A stretch of DNA of 64,000 nucleotides from Polytrichum commune (Eukaryota; Streptophyta; Polytrichopsida; Polytrichales; Polytrichaceae): contig OX485807.1 in the NCBI GenBank assembly GCA_950295325.1, positions 10,007,001 to 10,071,000 of the forward strand, in the 5' to 3' direction. The position numbers and the translations under genes are program-made. Positions 35,501 to 46,885 of the stretch are shown piece by piece. Position 1 is the first letter of the stretch; every line of letters starts with the position of its first letter. The notes under the pieces are model-generated. The model saw nothing but the letters and a program-made list of their open reading frames with translations, did not search any database and was not told the DNA's origin.

Positions 35501-37747
35501 TTGAAGGTGTTTCCCTTCCATAATGGAGTGCCCAACACTTCATTAGTCAATATGTTGATGACACCAATTTACTATGAGAGTGAAAGAGGCTAGTGTTGAT
35601 AATCTTGTCAAGATTCTCCGTAATTTTGGGATTGCTTATGGCCTTGAAATTAAATGACATAAGAGTGTAGCATATTGGTGCGGTTGAACTCCACCGAGAT
35701 GGGGTAGAAATATCAATGGAAATGGGTTCTACCGGTGACTTGTCAAAGATATTGGACACATCATTCAGTCTACATTTGGAATTGCCGAATGTTGATCAAT
35801 TTCTTGTTGACAGAGTCAAAGCTAAGCTCAAGAACTAGATCTCTACACATATGTCATTACTTGGTAGAACCCTTATTGTGAATCAAGTGTTGATGTCATC
35901 CCTTTGGTATTTCATTGTGTTGTGGGTTGGCTTGAAGAAAGTTTTAGGGAAGATTAAAGCCTTGTTGCGCAATTACCTGTGGTCTAGATCTACAAACACG
36001 GCACGCACATGAGAAAGTTGGGATGACTATATGATGCCAAAGAAAAATGGACACCTTAGTCTTACTTCTCTGGAGGACGCTATCAAGGCGCTAATGAACA
36101 AATGGATCATTCAAGCATTCATGCATGGTCAGGCTAATCTGCAAATTCTATTGAGATTCTGAACCACTTGGTTGCAACCTTCTTGCCATGGCAATTGGGG
36201 TCTTGCCTCTCTTTGGTTGTTCTCTCCAAACCTCCTCATCCAAGGCGGTTCTAAAGTTTGGCGACACATCGCTTAGTCTTGGAAGATGGTGGCCCCGTAA
36301 GACTGTTTTTCTTTCTCCATCTTGTTTGGAGGACATCTTGCAATTAAGTCAACTATGGTGGAAGATGGAGTATCAAGGGATTATTTTGGCATCATGATGG
36401 ATAGAGCCTTGGTTCTTTACACAAGAGGGTTGCGACATTTGGGATCCATGTCAGAATGGTTCTTTTGAGATGGGAGGACGCGCGCATGAAATTCTCCCTT
36501 ATTGAGATATATTATGATTTGTGGGTTAAGCTACTAGAGTTTTACAAATCCTTCCATGCCCGAATGCTCAACAAAATTGATGCTCCACCCAGTTCACATG
36601 ATTGGGTTGGTTTGTACAAGAATTCAGAAGATGCGATTCCCAAATGGGTGGCTTGTAGTGGGTTCTTTAAGGAGTAGAAATATCGCATGGTTCAATGTAG
36701 TGGGGAGTTTGTGAGCACTTTTATTAAGTACATAGTTGGGTTGCAATACTTCACCCTTACTGAAGTGAAACTGAATGATTGCAATGTGGAACCTTCGATG
36801 GCCTTTTTGGGATGGACGACGAGGGTTTGGGTGGACAGATTGTCACACAATTATTTGACCCAACACGTTGGTGGGGTCCTGAGGTTACTCCCTTCTTGGA
36901 GTACTCAACCAAACTTGGTCAGAAACGAATTACAAACTCAAGAGGCTCTAAAGAAACCATTTCCCGCAAAATGATGGAACGAAACTCCTCCTCCGACCTC
37001 CCCAAAGTGGAACATTGGTTGGCACAAACATAAGGCACAAAAGGAAGCAACATTCCTTTGGTCAAGTTATTCATAAAGCGGTGGCAATGAATGAGTGGCA
37101 TGGCCGGATCTCAACGGAGATTCAACAATGTTGCCCTCATTATGGCTCGCAATCTATGGGGTTGGTGGAGCACACATTCTTTAGTTGCCCACTAGCTCAA
37201 CAAGTGTGGCGCTACACGGCAACATCATGTGGCAACTCTTTGCCAAAAAAGGCAACCTTGGTCCTTGGAAAACTTTTTCAATGATGCAATGCCTCTTTAA
37301 TCAACCTCTTCGTAAGCCGCTAAAATCCTTTAGCCAAATTTGGTTTTTCTTGAAAGATAGTCCCCCTTGGATTATTTGGTGGCAGAGAAATGATCTTGTT
37401 TTTTAAACTTTTGCATTGGCAAGTGGAGAAAACACACCAAGTGGTGTGGGACTCTTTGCTTGACTATGGTAGACTTGAATGACAACAGACTCTTGAAGAT
37501 TTGGAGAAAGCTCCGGATGTCGCCTATCAAGATGTCCTTAAAGAATTTGACACGGTTTGATGTGTCAAAAGTCTTATTGTGACTTGTAGTGATTTAGTGG
37601 TTACTTGGAAAGTTAGGCCCTGGATGGGCATTATTTCTTGAATCCCCTTGGGTTGCATTAGTTCCCCTTGGTGGTTGTGCTTTTCCCTTGCAATTGGATG
37701 TGTTTCAATTTGTACCAAGAAAAGGAAAGGAAAGGAAAGAAAAGAAT
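32573..37747 (+). pseudogene. Dead L1-type LINE (endonuclease, reverse transcriptase, zf-RVT)
   Basis: The order is that of plant L1 ORF2. Apurinic endonuclease motifs 'LLSINVQGIN' and 'DVFCFQEHKL' lie at about 32680-32810. Reverse transcriptase motifs 'GLIALLLKDGD' and 'NWRPITLLN' are near 34090-34170, 'LSKAYDRVD' near 34360-34382 and 'HRGVHQGCPL' near 34515-34550. After the pogo-like insertion the catalytic 'YVDD' appears near 35550-35565. A C-terminal zf-RVT-like segment ('HTFFSCPLAQQVWR') is near 37170-37215. Many stops and frame changes separate the pieces, including TGA at 34382-34384. A GGAAA-rich A tract near 37718-37746 may be the 3' tail. No target duplication was found. Confidence 0.85.
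34592..35471 (+). mobile_element. pogo/Tigger-like element, 880 bp, inside the LINE
   Basis: TA at both borders (34590-34591 and 35472-35473). The ends are imperfect inverted repeats, 'gttaatatgacac' at the left and 'tttagtatgacac' in reverse complement at the right. The interior repeats 'tatacgac' and 'cgacac' motifs near both ends. A fragment at about 35050-35230 (LSDAKRHALLLSRILLENS onwards) resembles the tail of plant pogo-type transposases; the catalytic domain is absent. Excising it with one TA keeps the LINE reverse transcriptase frame open across the junction, which confirms the borders. Confidence 0.75.
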
Positions 37748-38220
37748 AGCATGTGTGGTCATATCCTTCCGGTAGTATCCCATGTGAAAAATCCAGTTTT
37801 GATGCTTAAAAAGTCTATCACGCATTTAGACCATACCCATGAGTTGCAACCTTGTACACTCCCGTATGAGAAAAGCATAAGATATGCACTCTTGTAGAGT
37901 CCATACAAAGCACTACTAAGCTCGGGGGGGGCACTCCCTTGTATATTTTGCATACACCTGCGATAATGACCTATTAAAATGGGGGCTATTTACCTATGAG
38001 AAAGGATTATAAGGGATGCTAATTTTTGAAATAATGGTAAATTGTTGTGATTATTTGCACCCTATTGGTAATTATAAATTCTTGGATGGTTGATTTTATG
38101 GTACCCTATATTACTTATATGTATTTTTTTTCCCCTGATTGCCCCCATTCCTTAAAGTGTATGATACAGTAGAATTCTTGTTAGAAGCACATGTACAGAG
38201 TAAGAGAAACAAACATTTAC

Positions 38221-38241
38221 TAGGGTTTAGGGTTTAGGGTC
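38221..38241. repeat. Short interstitial telomere-type tract
   Basis: About three TTTAGGG units, the plant telomere motif. Similar short runs occur at about 12343-12360 and 14117-14129. Too short to suggest a chromosome end. Confidence 0.8.
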
Positions 38242-38652
38242 ACACTAAAGTCCGGGCAAAGCAAAACACTAAACAATAACAACAAAAGATTGCAATTACA
38301 TGTCATAAAGCAACACGAGCCAACGAATAAAAGTTGTGTTGGATAACACGGTTAGAAACCTTGAGGTCTTAGGGAACATGCCAGCCACATGTGTCTCAAA
38401 GTCACATTTACAAGGTTTGCAGAATCCCTACAATTGATGCTTTGATCTTCCAATCCTACACATTGGAGGAAAATCCCACGCCATGCAAGCAAAATCCACC
38501 TAAACTAGCTAGGCTACCATTTACACATGTGGGAGATATGAGGGTACTCGAACTGAAATGACTACTACAGATTTCAAGGTATACTAATGATCATTCAGCC
38601 CTTTTCCAAATTATATCTCCACATGTGTGAGATAGTACAAATTTAGCAGGTT

Positions 38653-38997
38653 TTATTTTTTATTTGAAATGAACTCACTCAATGAGTTTGCATCTACCTC
38701 ATCTAAGGTGTAGATTTTGCTAGTTGATTCATACAATAGAGACACAGTTGAGATAATAGCATCCACATCAACCCACACACAGCCACTCTCAACATACTTA
38801 TATTTGTTGAGACCCGGCTGTTTTTTGAACCAATGGAGGTAAGCCATAGCAGTTGGGAAGAGCGTTTCTCTATTTCCGTTCTGGACTACACGTTTCATCA
38901 AGTCAATGGGTTGCCAACAATTGCCCCACTTAGTACCAACCTTCACCCTTATCTTTTGAACCCTTCCTATATAGAACATGCCATATTTTGGTAGCAA
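38653..38997 (-). CDS. Conserved-looking ORF of the G8 TIR element, unknown
   Basis: A 114-residue frame with the composition of real protein: a basic start 'RVQKIRVKVGTKWG', an aromatic centre 'AYLHWFKKQPGLNKYKY' and an acidic C-terminal part containing 'YTLDEVDANSLSEF'. No signal peptide or membrane segment. I do not recognise the family and see no catalytic motif. It lies between the two inverted termini and reads away from the right end, so it is probably the remnant of a transposon-encoded protein. It may be one exon of a longer gene. Confidence 0.45.
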   Translation of the reverse strand: MLPKYGMFYIGRVQKIRVKVGTKWGNCWQPIDLMKRVVQNGNRETLFPTAMAYLHWFKKQPGLNKYKYVESGCVWVDVDAIISTVSLLYESTSKIYTLDEVDANSLSEFISNKK

Positions 38998-39228
38998 AGT
39001 ATTTAATTTTTGAAACTATCGCTTTTTCTCCATGCTATTTTATATGTACCACTTAGGTAATTTAATCATGTTTTGTCAAATGCTATATTACATATAATCA
39101 TGTTTCACAATCCCAAAGCACCCTATACTACATCTAATAATTTACAAATTTTACGCCAAATTTTTATACAAGACCCTATATTTTATCGCACGTAGTTCCT
39201 ACGCTTTTCGCCAGTGCCCCCCCCGAGC

Positions 39229-42226
39229 CACTAAGTAGCTAGGTGATGATCTCTTTCCCAAGAAAGAGGTTGCAATTAAAAAAAATGGTTAAATTGAAGT
39301 TGCTTGTTGGAAATTCTACACTAAATTGTAACATGAGTGATCCCCATAAATGGGAATCCTGGAATTAAAGAAGAATTATGCTTGCCTAATACACACTGCC
39401 GCGGAAAGATATCAAAGAGTTGATAATATCATGTAGTAGGTAGTGTTGAATTAAGACTTAAGTAATTGCTTGTTGATGAGAAAATAGAAAAAAAAAATCA
39501 AACCTACACCATACAAAGTAGAGGCGTCTATAACCGATCACTTAAGAGATTCTAAGCCAGATCTGGAGAAGTATAAGGTGGTGCAAAACTTTCATGTGTA
39601 GGTAGATAGAAATCAGGAGGACTGCAATTTTTTGGTTATCTTATTCCTTAAATTGAAAATATTGCGTATTTTTTAAGCCTAAAGTTGCCCCGAACACAGT
39701 TCCAATGTCTAGAATATGCATGAACCACTCATTCTTTCTCACTTTAGCACTCAAACCCAAGACATGTGTCATGGCATTATTGGCTTGAACTTGATTGAAA
39801 TGCAGTCCCAACCTGATCGAAATTTTGGTACCCTATAGATTGCCGATAAGGTCTCGGAAACGGGAATAGGCACCTCTACCATATACCTTGATGGGAAGTT
39901 GTTCCACACGTGAAGATGCGTTCATTTACAATACACGTCCCATGATGGTGTTTCAATTTACAGCATTTATTGGATATTGTCCCATTGACTACGACGGCCA
40001 ACATTTCTAACTGTGGGCACGTGTTTTTTTGTTTTGTTTTGTTTTCACCTTTTTTCACATGGATTGCATGAGGTTGCCAACTCAAGGATATGGTGTGAAC
40101 ACATCATAAGTATCTTCAGCATCAAAATGTGATTTTCACGTGGGATACTACCCCATGCACGTGGCAACAATTCATACGGTGTGATTTGGGTTTTCTTTTT
40201 AAATGATTTGATTCTTTGTATTCCGAATAACACATTAAGGCGTTGTATGGGCATGGGCATGGGCATGGGTTTCTTTTGAATAGTTCATGAACTTGCAATC
40301 ACTTTTTAGCTTAGCACCTTGGGTCACGAAATGTGTGTGTTTTTTACACGTGAGAATTGAGGATTGCCAATTCATGGATGTGATATGAGCACGTGAGAAT
40401 TTCGTAATATGTGAAAATGTGCTTTAATTTGTTTTGTTTTAATAAGTACATCTTCTAAGCTTGTTACTATGATCCACTCTAATTCAAACATACCATGATA
40501 ATTCTGGTCAATGTAACTTTTCTTATCCGGGTCCATTCACGATTGAGGTACTACTTTTGGGACAAAGGACTTAAGGACTTCGCAATATTTGGGTACGTTT
40601 AGGGTATTTTTATTAATTACCAAAAAATCGGGGAGAACCAACGGCCGGGATCTTCTCGGATAAGCGTCAACGGGAAGGTGACGGGATTTCCAGAGCAGCA
40701 TGAATCCAAAATAAAAATTGACAATTTGGCGACATCAATGGCATTTTTTGTTATTTAGGTGTGCATTGGTGGTCAATTATTTCTTGTTTTGCATCTTGGT
40801 ACCTTGGCATAAGTGTCATGTGTCCATTCATATAATTTTTTTTGTCCAATTCTTATACTAGACGTTCCTTTTACGTGTGGCCGTGTACATATGTATTTTT
40901 GGCCATGTTTGGTGCCACATGTAAAGTTGGGCAATTGGTATTGAATACATTTTTGGTTCTATTGGTACACACTTGAACGATGATTGTGAGGAAAAAAATT
41001 GGGATCGTTTCGACTAATTCTTGTTGTCCTTTTCATTCCTTGATCCTAAGGTGAACAATTACGACAACACTCCTAAATGTCCTTTAAGGAATCAAAATGA
41101 TATCTTAGATGACCCTATTCCTTCTAAATTAACTTTGTCGGTGTACTCAATATGGAGTATGAATGGTAGGTATGATCCAAAATATGCTTCACAATACAAA
41201 TCCAAGCATGCCAAGCATGTGAAGTTATCCAAAAAAGTCCTTTTTCCGTTAGACACCCAAAAGTAGTACCCCAACCGTGAATGCCCCCATCCCATATTCA
41301 TTTTGACCCTTTAGTATGATATATTCAAAACCAAAAGTATGGAATTAATGTTCATTATACGAACATGAATCATTATGAAATCAATGTGGATAGAAAAAGA
41401 AAATTGATTTTATAACAAATTGATGGACATTTCATTCATTTTATATAATTTAAGACTTTATATAATTTATGGGGGTTGGACACTTTATTGAAAACCTAAA
41501 TGATGTTTGTGGGTGGTTATGCAACAAAATCCGATCCCCTATATATATATGACAGATTTATAGATTAAAAAAATGTATATGTACTAACAGTAGGCTAAAA
41601 AATGGACTTGTTGATTATTCTAAGATTTTTTCATTTCTTGTGATAAATGCATCCATAACATATTCAAAATATAAATTAGTTTATGAATAGGCTTTTGTTA
41701 TATATACAATTTACTGTTACTTTCCAATGACAAAAAAACATAAAACCCTTTTTTCATTCATAGGATGCAACTCATAATAATTTGACCAAAAACATACTTC
41801 ATTGAAACCAAGGCAACAAATAATAATGGACGAAAACATAAATTGGATGAAACTAGCACTTCTATTTACAAAACAATTATTAAACCTTAGCCCCCTTTTG
41901 TATATCTACCTTTACTTCAAAATTCTTAATGGCCTTTTTATATGTATACATGAGAAGGAAAAAAAAATACCTCGTCCTTTAACCTCAAACAACACCCCTT
42001 TCTACACTCATGTTTGTTTGTACGTGGTCCCCCTAATTATGTTGACTATTGCATCTAGAATGGCAAACATTTTTTTAGCATATGTTTTTTTGATCATGTC
42101 TCCAACCTCTTTTCAACACGTGTCTTTCTAATGTCCATTCATAAATTCACACACAACCATACATTACTTGATATAGATGTATGCTTAAGATTGGACATTG
42201 AATTATGCACATCTACCTTTACGGTG
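39229..42226. other. AT-rich spacer, no gene
   Basis: About 3 kb without a supported gene. Small features are a short 'atgggc' hexamer run near 40250-40270, a T/G-rich run near 40024-40045 and a short TA run near 41541-41550. Short ORFs (for example 41021-41266) have no family signature. Confidence 0.55.
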
Positions 42227-42234
42227 CCCACAAC

Positions 42235-43439
42235 CAGGGGTGTTTTTTCACAAGGTCCCTAACATGTCTAGGGACATGTTCATGTAAAAAAAACATTTCC
42301 AGTGGACGGGTTCTTAGAAAATGAACCGGTTTTGGGACGTGTCAAATTCACTTTGGACGGGTTCTAAAAATAACATTTTTTAAATTAAAAAAATGATACA
42401 AATATCAATTACGTTATGTCATATATGACATGTAAGCATAATGCAATCAAACCACTAATACCCAATCAAACTATCAATCTTGAAGTGCTTGATTCACCTG
42501 CATACATTAATTCATCAACCACAAAATTTAGAACCTTTTTAACATAATGTCAAAGACAACGCTTCCACCATCTTAGGCACATGTAAGGCTCAAATATCTA
42601 CTCATACATTGACCCAACAACTTACAAGCTCAACCCTGCAATTTGCTAGGGTTTAACTCGAATTGACAGAAATTTCCTGCACAACCCTCAAATCTGCACT
42701 CAACCCACAACAAAAGAGAGGAATAAGACTCTCAAGATTTAGGATGCTAATGAATCGAACATATGCAACTGAAAGCTAAAGCAACTGAGAGACCGGTGAG
42801 AGATAACTTGATTGCAGTCGTCAAATGAACCGGTTGAGTTTGAGAAAACACCTGTTGAAGTTCAAGATTGCAGGAGAAGATTGTTCCAGCAACACTCTTC
42901 AACTTCTTGAATTCGAGTTAGTTTCAAATGAACCGGTTGAGTTTGAGAAAACACATGTTGAAGTTCAAGATTGCAGGAGGAGATTGTTCCAGCGGCACTC
43001 TCCAACTTCTTGAATTCGAGTTAGTTTCAAATGAACCGGTTGAGTTTGAGTGACTGAGTCTAGTTCAGTTTCTCTGAACTAGTATGTGGACAAATAGACA
43101 AAATGGGGCAGTGGTAGGCTGGCAAATTGGTAATTATAATAGAAAAAGCAGAAATGAACGAAGATAGTAAGATACTATTGTTTCCAAGTGGCAAGTGCAC
43201 CAATCACATGCCGACATCTTTCGGGTTATCTTTATCGATTTGTTTTTTCCTTTAACCTTTTCATGGACGGGTTGGTTTAGAAATTACCGGTTTTGGGACG
43301 GGTTGTTTTTTCTTCAACCTTTCCATGGACGGGTTGGTTTTGAAATTACCGGTTTTGGGACGGGTTGCAATTTTTTTTGCCTTTCAATTCGAGGTTTTGG
43401 GACGTGGACGGGTAAAAACTTTGTGAAAAAACATCCCTG
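42235..43439. mobile_element. Non-autonomous hAT element, 1205 bp
   Basis: A perfect 8-bp duplication CCCACAAC flanks it (42227-42234 and 43440-43447). The ends are inverted repeats of about 21 bp, CAGGGGTGTTTTTTCACAAG at the left and CAGGGATG in reverse complement at the right. Both the 8-bp duplication and the CAGGG terminus are typical of hAT elements. Subterminal 'ggacgggtt' and 'ccggttttgggacg' motifs are repeated near both ends, as hAT transposase sites often are. No transposase is encoded. Confidence 0.92.
42825..43044. repeat. 103-bp tandem repeat inside the hAT element
   Basis: 'atgaaccggttgag' starts at 42825, 42928 and 43031. Two full units and a partial third are nearly identical. 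A second repeat of about 62 bp ('atggacgggttggttt') lies at about 43263 and 43325. Confidence 0.85.
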
Positions 43440-43447
43440 CCCACAAC

Positions 43448-44208
43448 CCTTGAAGACTTCAACCACTAGGTTGCAACTTCTCATTGTGTGCACACAAATT
43501 TGCAAAATAAGAAGGTGAAGCATCTTGAGTCTGTATAGTGGAAGAAGGGGGCAATAAGGTAGATGTGCCTAAATCAAACACAACAATTAGTTGGACACCT
43601 ATATTTGAGTGGTATGTGATATGGTATGGATCTAAGAATTGGCACCAAAAAGATAACATGTGGTCAAAAGAGATTGGACTATGTGCTCAAAATATGCTAA
43701 CGATTCTAGACTCAACAATCAACATGATTGGGGGGGGGGGGGACCTATTTGACCACGTAATGAGGGCAAGAATCTTTACTTTAATAGTGAATAAGATATT
43801 CATATTAGTTTTGAAAATTACGAGACAAATGACTATGGACATGATTTGGATTTGCAAATCATCTTGCACTAATCAAGTGTTTCATGTCCTACAAGAAATG
43901 GGTGCAGAGAGAAAAATATCCATCTAAGGCACGTCTACCTCACTATGCGATAGTAGGTGCGAAGCTCTAAGAAAAATTTGGTCGTTGTTATTCATGCCAC
44001 TTCAAGTACACCCTAAACTCCGTAATATCAAACTCCATGATGTCACACAGTTTTTGATATCCCGGAAACCCTAGGGAATGGATGTTTGTAGTTCACTCCT
44101 TATTGTCACATTTCTCTCTCTTATATCACGAGATTTGTCACTAATGTAGACCACCAAAGAAGTCAACCCACACCCTCACATTGCACCATGTGTCAACATG
44201 TGGAGTGT

Positions 44209-44239
<31 letters not shown>

Positions 44240-44473
44240 TGCCACTTGTTGAATGTTGGTGCATGCGTCCGCCACATTGCCCGGGAAGGCCAAGTGGAGT
44301 GGACAACACTAGCGTAGGTGACGGGAGAACAAATTCAAATTGTCCTCACATCTCCTTTGTGTTATTGCACAATGTCACATGCTACACTCATTTTATAGTA
44401 TCACGCATCCATGTTAACATTACAAAACCTCCATAATGTCACGTGCACATTGGTTGCCAGAGGTGCGATACTA
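43448..44473. other. Spacer with microsatellites
   Basis: No gene supported. It contains a poly-G run near 43730-43741 and a (CTT)n tract at about 44209-44238. ORFs here (for example 43538-43927) show no motif. Confidence 0.5.
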
Positions 44474-44482
44474 CGGAGTGTA

Positions 44483-44906
44483 AGGTAGAAATACCATAAC
44501 CCATTAACCACCCTCTAGCCGTGCACTAGACCGCCGTCATAATGGTGAAGTGCCATTCTAAAAACCGATCATGGCTCGGCGGCAACTTCAATGCGTGTAC
44601 ACTTAGTGTGGCCAATGGGAATCAAGTGTTAATGTACTCATGAGGTAACCGATTTAGGCGATGTTCTGTATGAAAATGCGGATTACCGTGTTCGGTGTAG
44701 GAAAAATCTAGCAAACGAGTAGGGGTTTGGACAACTTCCCACTTTGAAAAATTGTAATTTTTCTTTTGTATAGGGCAGAAAAATATGAAACAACTTGCAT
44801 TCTTCATGAATCCTTCTCATCTATCTCATGAAAATGATCTCATGATTGTGAGACCAGATCTTCAATGCGAATCACCTTATTTTCACGGGTTATGGTATTT
44901 CTACCT
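44483..44906. mobile_element. Small TIR element, 424 bp
   Basis: A perfect 20-bp inverted repeat, AGGTAGAAATACCATAACCC, forms both ends. Flanks CGGAGTGTA (44474-44482) and GAGAGTGTA (44907-44915) match at 7 of 9 positions, or 7 of 8 for an 8-bp reading. This fits a hAT-type or MULE-type non-autonomous element. It has no coding capacity. Confidence 0.65.
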
Positions 44907-45082
44907 GAGAGTGTATCATAAAAACTTGGTGACCATGTAAGAATTAGAGCGGAGTAGACATGCACATATATATATGTATAGGTAGAGAGGCCTGGAAACC
45001 AACCAGTTCACACCATGCATGAGCGGTGTGAATGCGAACTACTTCCAACTGGTTCAAGGTTTTTGAACCATGTAATTAACTA

Positions 45083-45482
45083 CACTAAATAGGTAGATTA
45101 GTGTTGGAAACACTAATAGTCGACGGAAACGCTAAATGTCAATTGTCTTCATAGTGTTAGAACACTAAATGTCAACTCTAACACTATTTGTACCAATTAG
45201 TAACTTTGAATATTTACAAAAGCGCATTTAGTGTTAGATGACATTTTTTGTAGATCTTCAAATGAAGAATTGGAGGTAGAATATGTGAGCCTCATAGAAA
45301 ATGTAATATGCTAGGAATTTGATATTACAAAATTTAAACTTAATGGAACTCAACTTTGACAATGCAAAATAAAGACAAAGGAAATTGTAACACTAATTGT
45401 ACTTTCAAGTGACATTTAGTGTTTTGGGTAACTATTGGCTCTAACACTAATCTTCATCTAACACTAATCTACCTATTTAGTG
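45083..45482. mobile_element. TA-flanked MITE, 400 bp
   Basis: A perfect inverted repeat of at least 23 bp; the first 20 bases are CACTAAATAGGTAGATTAGT. TA flanks both sides (45081-45082 and 45483-45484). The intact neighbouring unit shows the empty site with a single TA. Although the first bases read CACTA, the 2-bp TA duplication argues for Tc1/mariner-type mobilisation, not CACTA/EnSpm (3-bp duplication). Further 'acactaaatgtca' motifs repeat internally. Confidence 0.88.
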
Positions 45483-45802
45483 TAGTGGTGGGTTCTCCCC
45501 TAGCCTTCATTGTTTTTCTACCTTAGAGTGTATCATAAATACTTGATGAACATGTAAGAATTAGAGCGGAGTAGACATGCACATATATATGTATAGGTAG
45601 AGAGGCCTGGAAACCAACCAGTTCACACCATGCATGAGTGGTGTGAATGCGAACCACTTCCAACTGGTTCAGGGTTTTTGAACCATGTAATTAACTAGCG
45701 GTGGGTTCTCCCCTAGCCTTCATTGTTTTTCTATCTTAGAGTGTATCTTAAAAACTTGGTGACCATGTGGGAATTAGAGCAGAGTAGACATGCACATATA
45801 TA

Positions 45803-46741
45803 CCGTAGGTTCATAGCTGGTTCGACAGAAAATAACTCTAAAAATAGATGCCGAAATTTTTGGAATATTATTGGCATTATTTGCCGAATATGAAATTTAT
45901 TATTTTTCAAAATTGCCGAAAAGTAAGAAATTTTTACTTCTCACTAGAGTTTTACTTACAGTGGAAGCATATGTGAATTTTGAAAGAGAGAAGGTGCTCC
46001 TTTGTAATCAAGCTCACTTACATTAGTCCACAAAGAATATGGGTTAAGAAGTAGCAAGACTCTAGGTGAGGCTTTTCAAATGTGTTGTACACAAATTTTT
46101 GGAGTCCAATTGAGCATAGAAGATGAAGTTTTATAGAATTTTGTCCAACTAACAAAAGTTGAGAAATCAATCCTTCTTCTACCTCCAACAAGTTTTGTGT
46201 CAAAATAAGTCTTAATGCAAAAGATATGGACAAAACATTGCAGCCGTGTAAAGATCAAAAAATTAAAATGCGTTCATAACAGTTTTTCGGAGCTCATTTG
46301 TGCATAGAAGATCAACTTTTTTGGAATTTTGTTGGTCTAAGAAAAGTTTAGAAATCAAGTAATCTTTCACCTCCAACAAATTTTATGTCATTTGAAGACT
46401 CTATGCAAAAGTTATGCGTGTTATAAAATGAAGTCTAACTCGGTGCTTCACCTCAAAGTTTACATATCCCATATGCATTGTTGAACATAACTCCACTCTA
46501 CTTGCATAAAGCACAGAGCATTCTCAACTCTTCACTCACATCTTACTTGTCATTCAATGCAAGAGAGATGTACAAGATATAAGCTTAAAAAGAATATTAA
46601 ATATGAATTTAAGCCGAATTTTTAAAAATTAAAAAAGAAATTGCCGAAAAGGTGAATATACTATTTTTAGGTGCCGAACCTACTTTTTGACTTTAATTAA
46701 TTATTCGGCTAACATGTGTCGAACCAACTATGAACCTACGG
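45803..46741. mobile_element. TA-flanked non-autonomous element, 939 bp, 'CCGTA' family
   Basis: Inverted termini begin CCGTAGGTTCATAG and extend about 26 bp with one mismatch. TA flanks both sides (45801-45802 and 46742-46743), and the intact unit at 45521-45730 gives the empty site. The interior has a diverged direct repeat of about 190 bp (about 46099 and 46290). No transposase. The termini are related to the 265-bp element at 1427-1691. Confidence 0.85.
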
Positions 46742-46885
46742 TATGTATAGATAGAGAGGCCTGGAAACCAACCAGTTCACACCATGCATGAGTGGTGTGA
46801 ATGCGAACCACTTCCAACTGGTTCAGGGTTTTTCAACCATGTAATTAACTAGCGGTGGGTTCTCCCCCTAGCCTTCATTGTTTTC

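Larger units (their letters stand above)
37920..39228 (-). mobile_element. Unclassified TIR element with G8 terminus, 1.3 kb
   Basis: The termini are a perfect 16-bp inverted repeat, GCTCGGGGGGGGCACT (37920-37935 and 39213-39228). Subterminal parts are A/T-rich on both sides. A minus-strand ORF (38653-38997) is the only coding candidate. Flanks CACTACTAA and CACTAAGTA match at 6 of 9 positions, so a 9-bp duplication is possible but not proven. Superfamily unknown. Confidence 0.6.
44901..46885. repeat. Three tandem 210-bp units, two interrupted by MITEs
   Basis: The uninterrupted unit is 45521-45730. Unit 1 is 44901-45082 plus 45485-45520, split by the MITE at 45083-45482. Unit 3 is 45731-45802 plus 46744-46885, split by the element at 45803-46741. 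Shared text includes 'ggcctggaaaccaaccagtt' and 'agcggtgggttctccc'. The units are closely similar, pointing to a recent tandem expansion. Confidence 0.88.

Noticed and set aside
38221-38241. Telomere or chromosome end
   Set aside because: Only about three TTTAGGG units, with ordinary sequence on both sides.
45083-45482. CACTA/EnSpm element, because the end reads CACTA
   Set aside because: The empty site in the neighbouring unit shows a 2-bp TA duplication, not 3 bp, and no subterminal CACTA repeats or TNP genes are seen.
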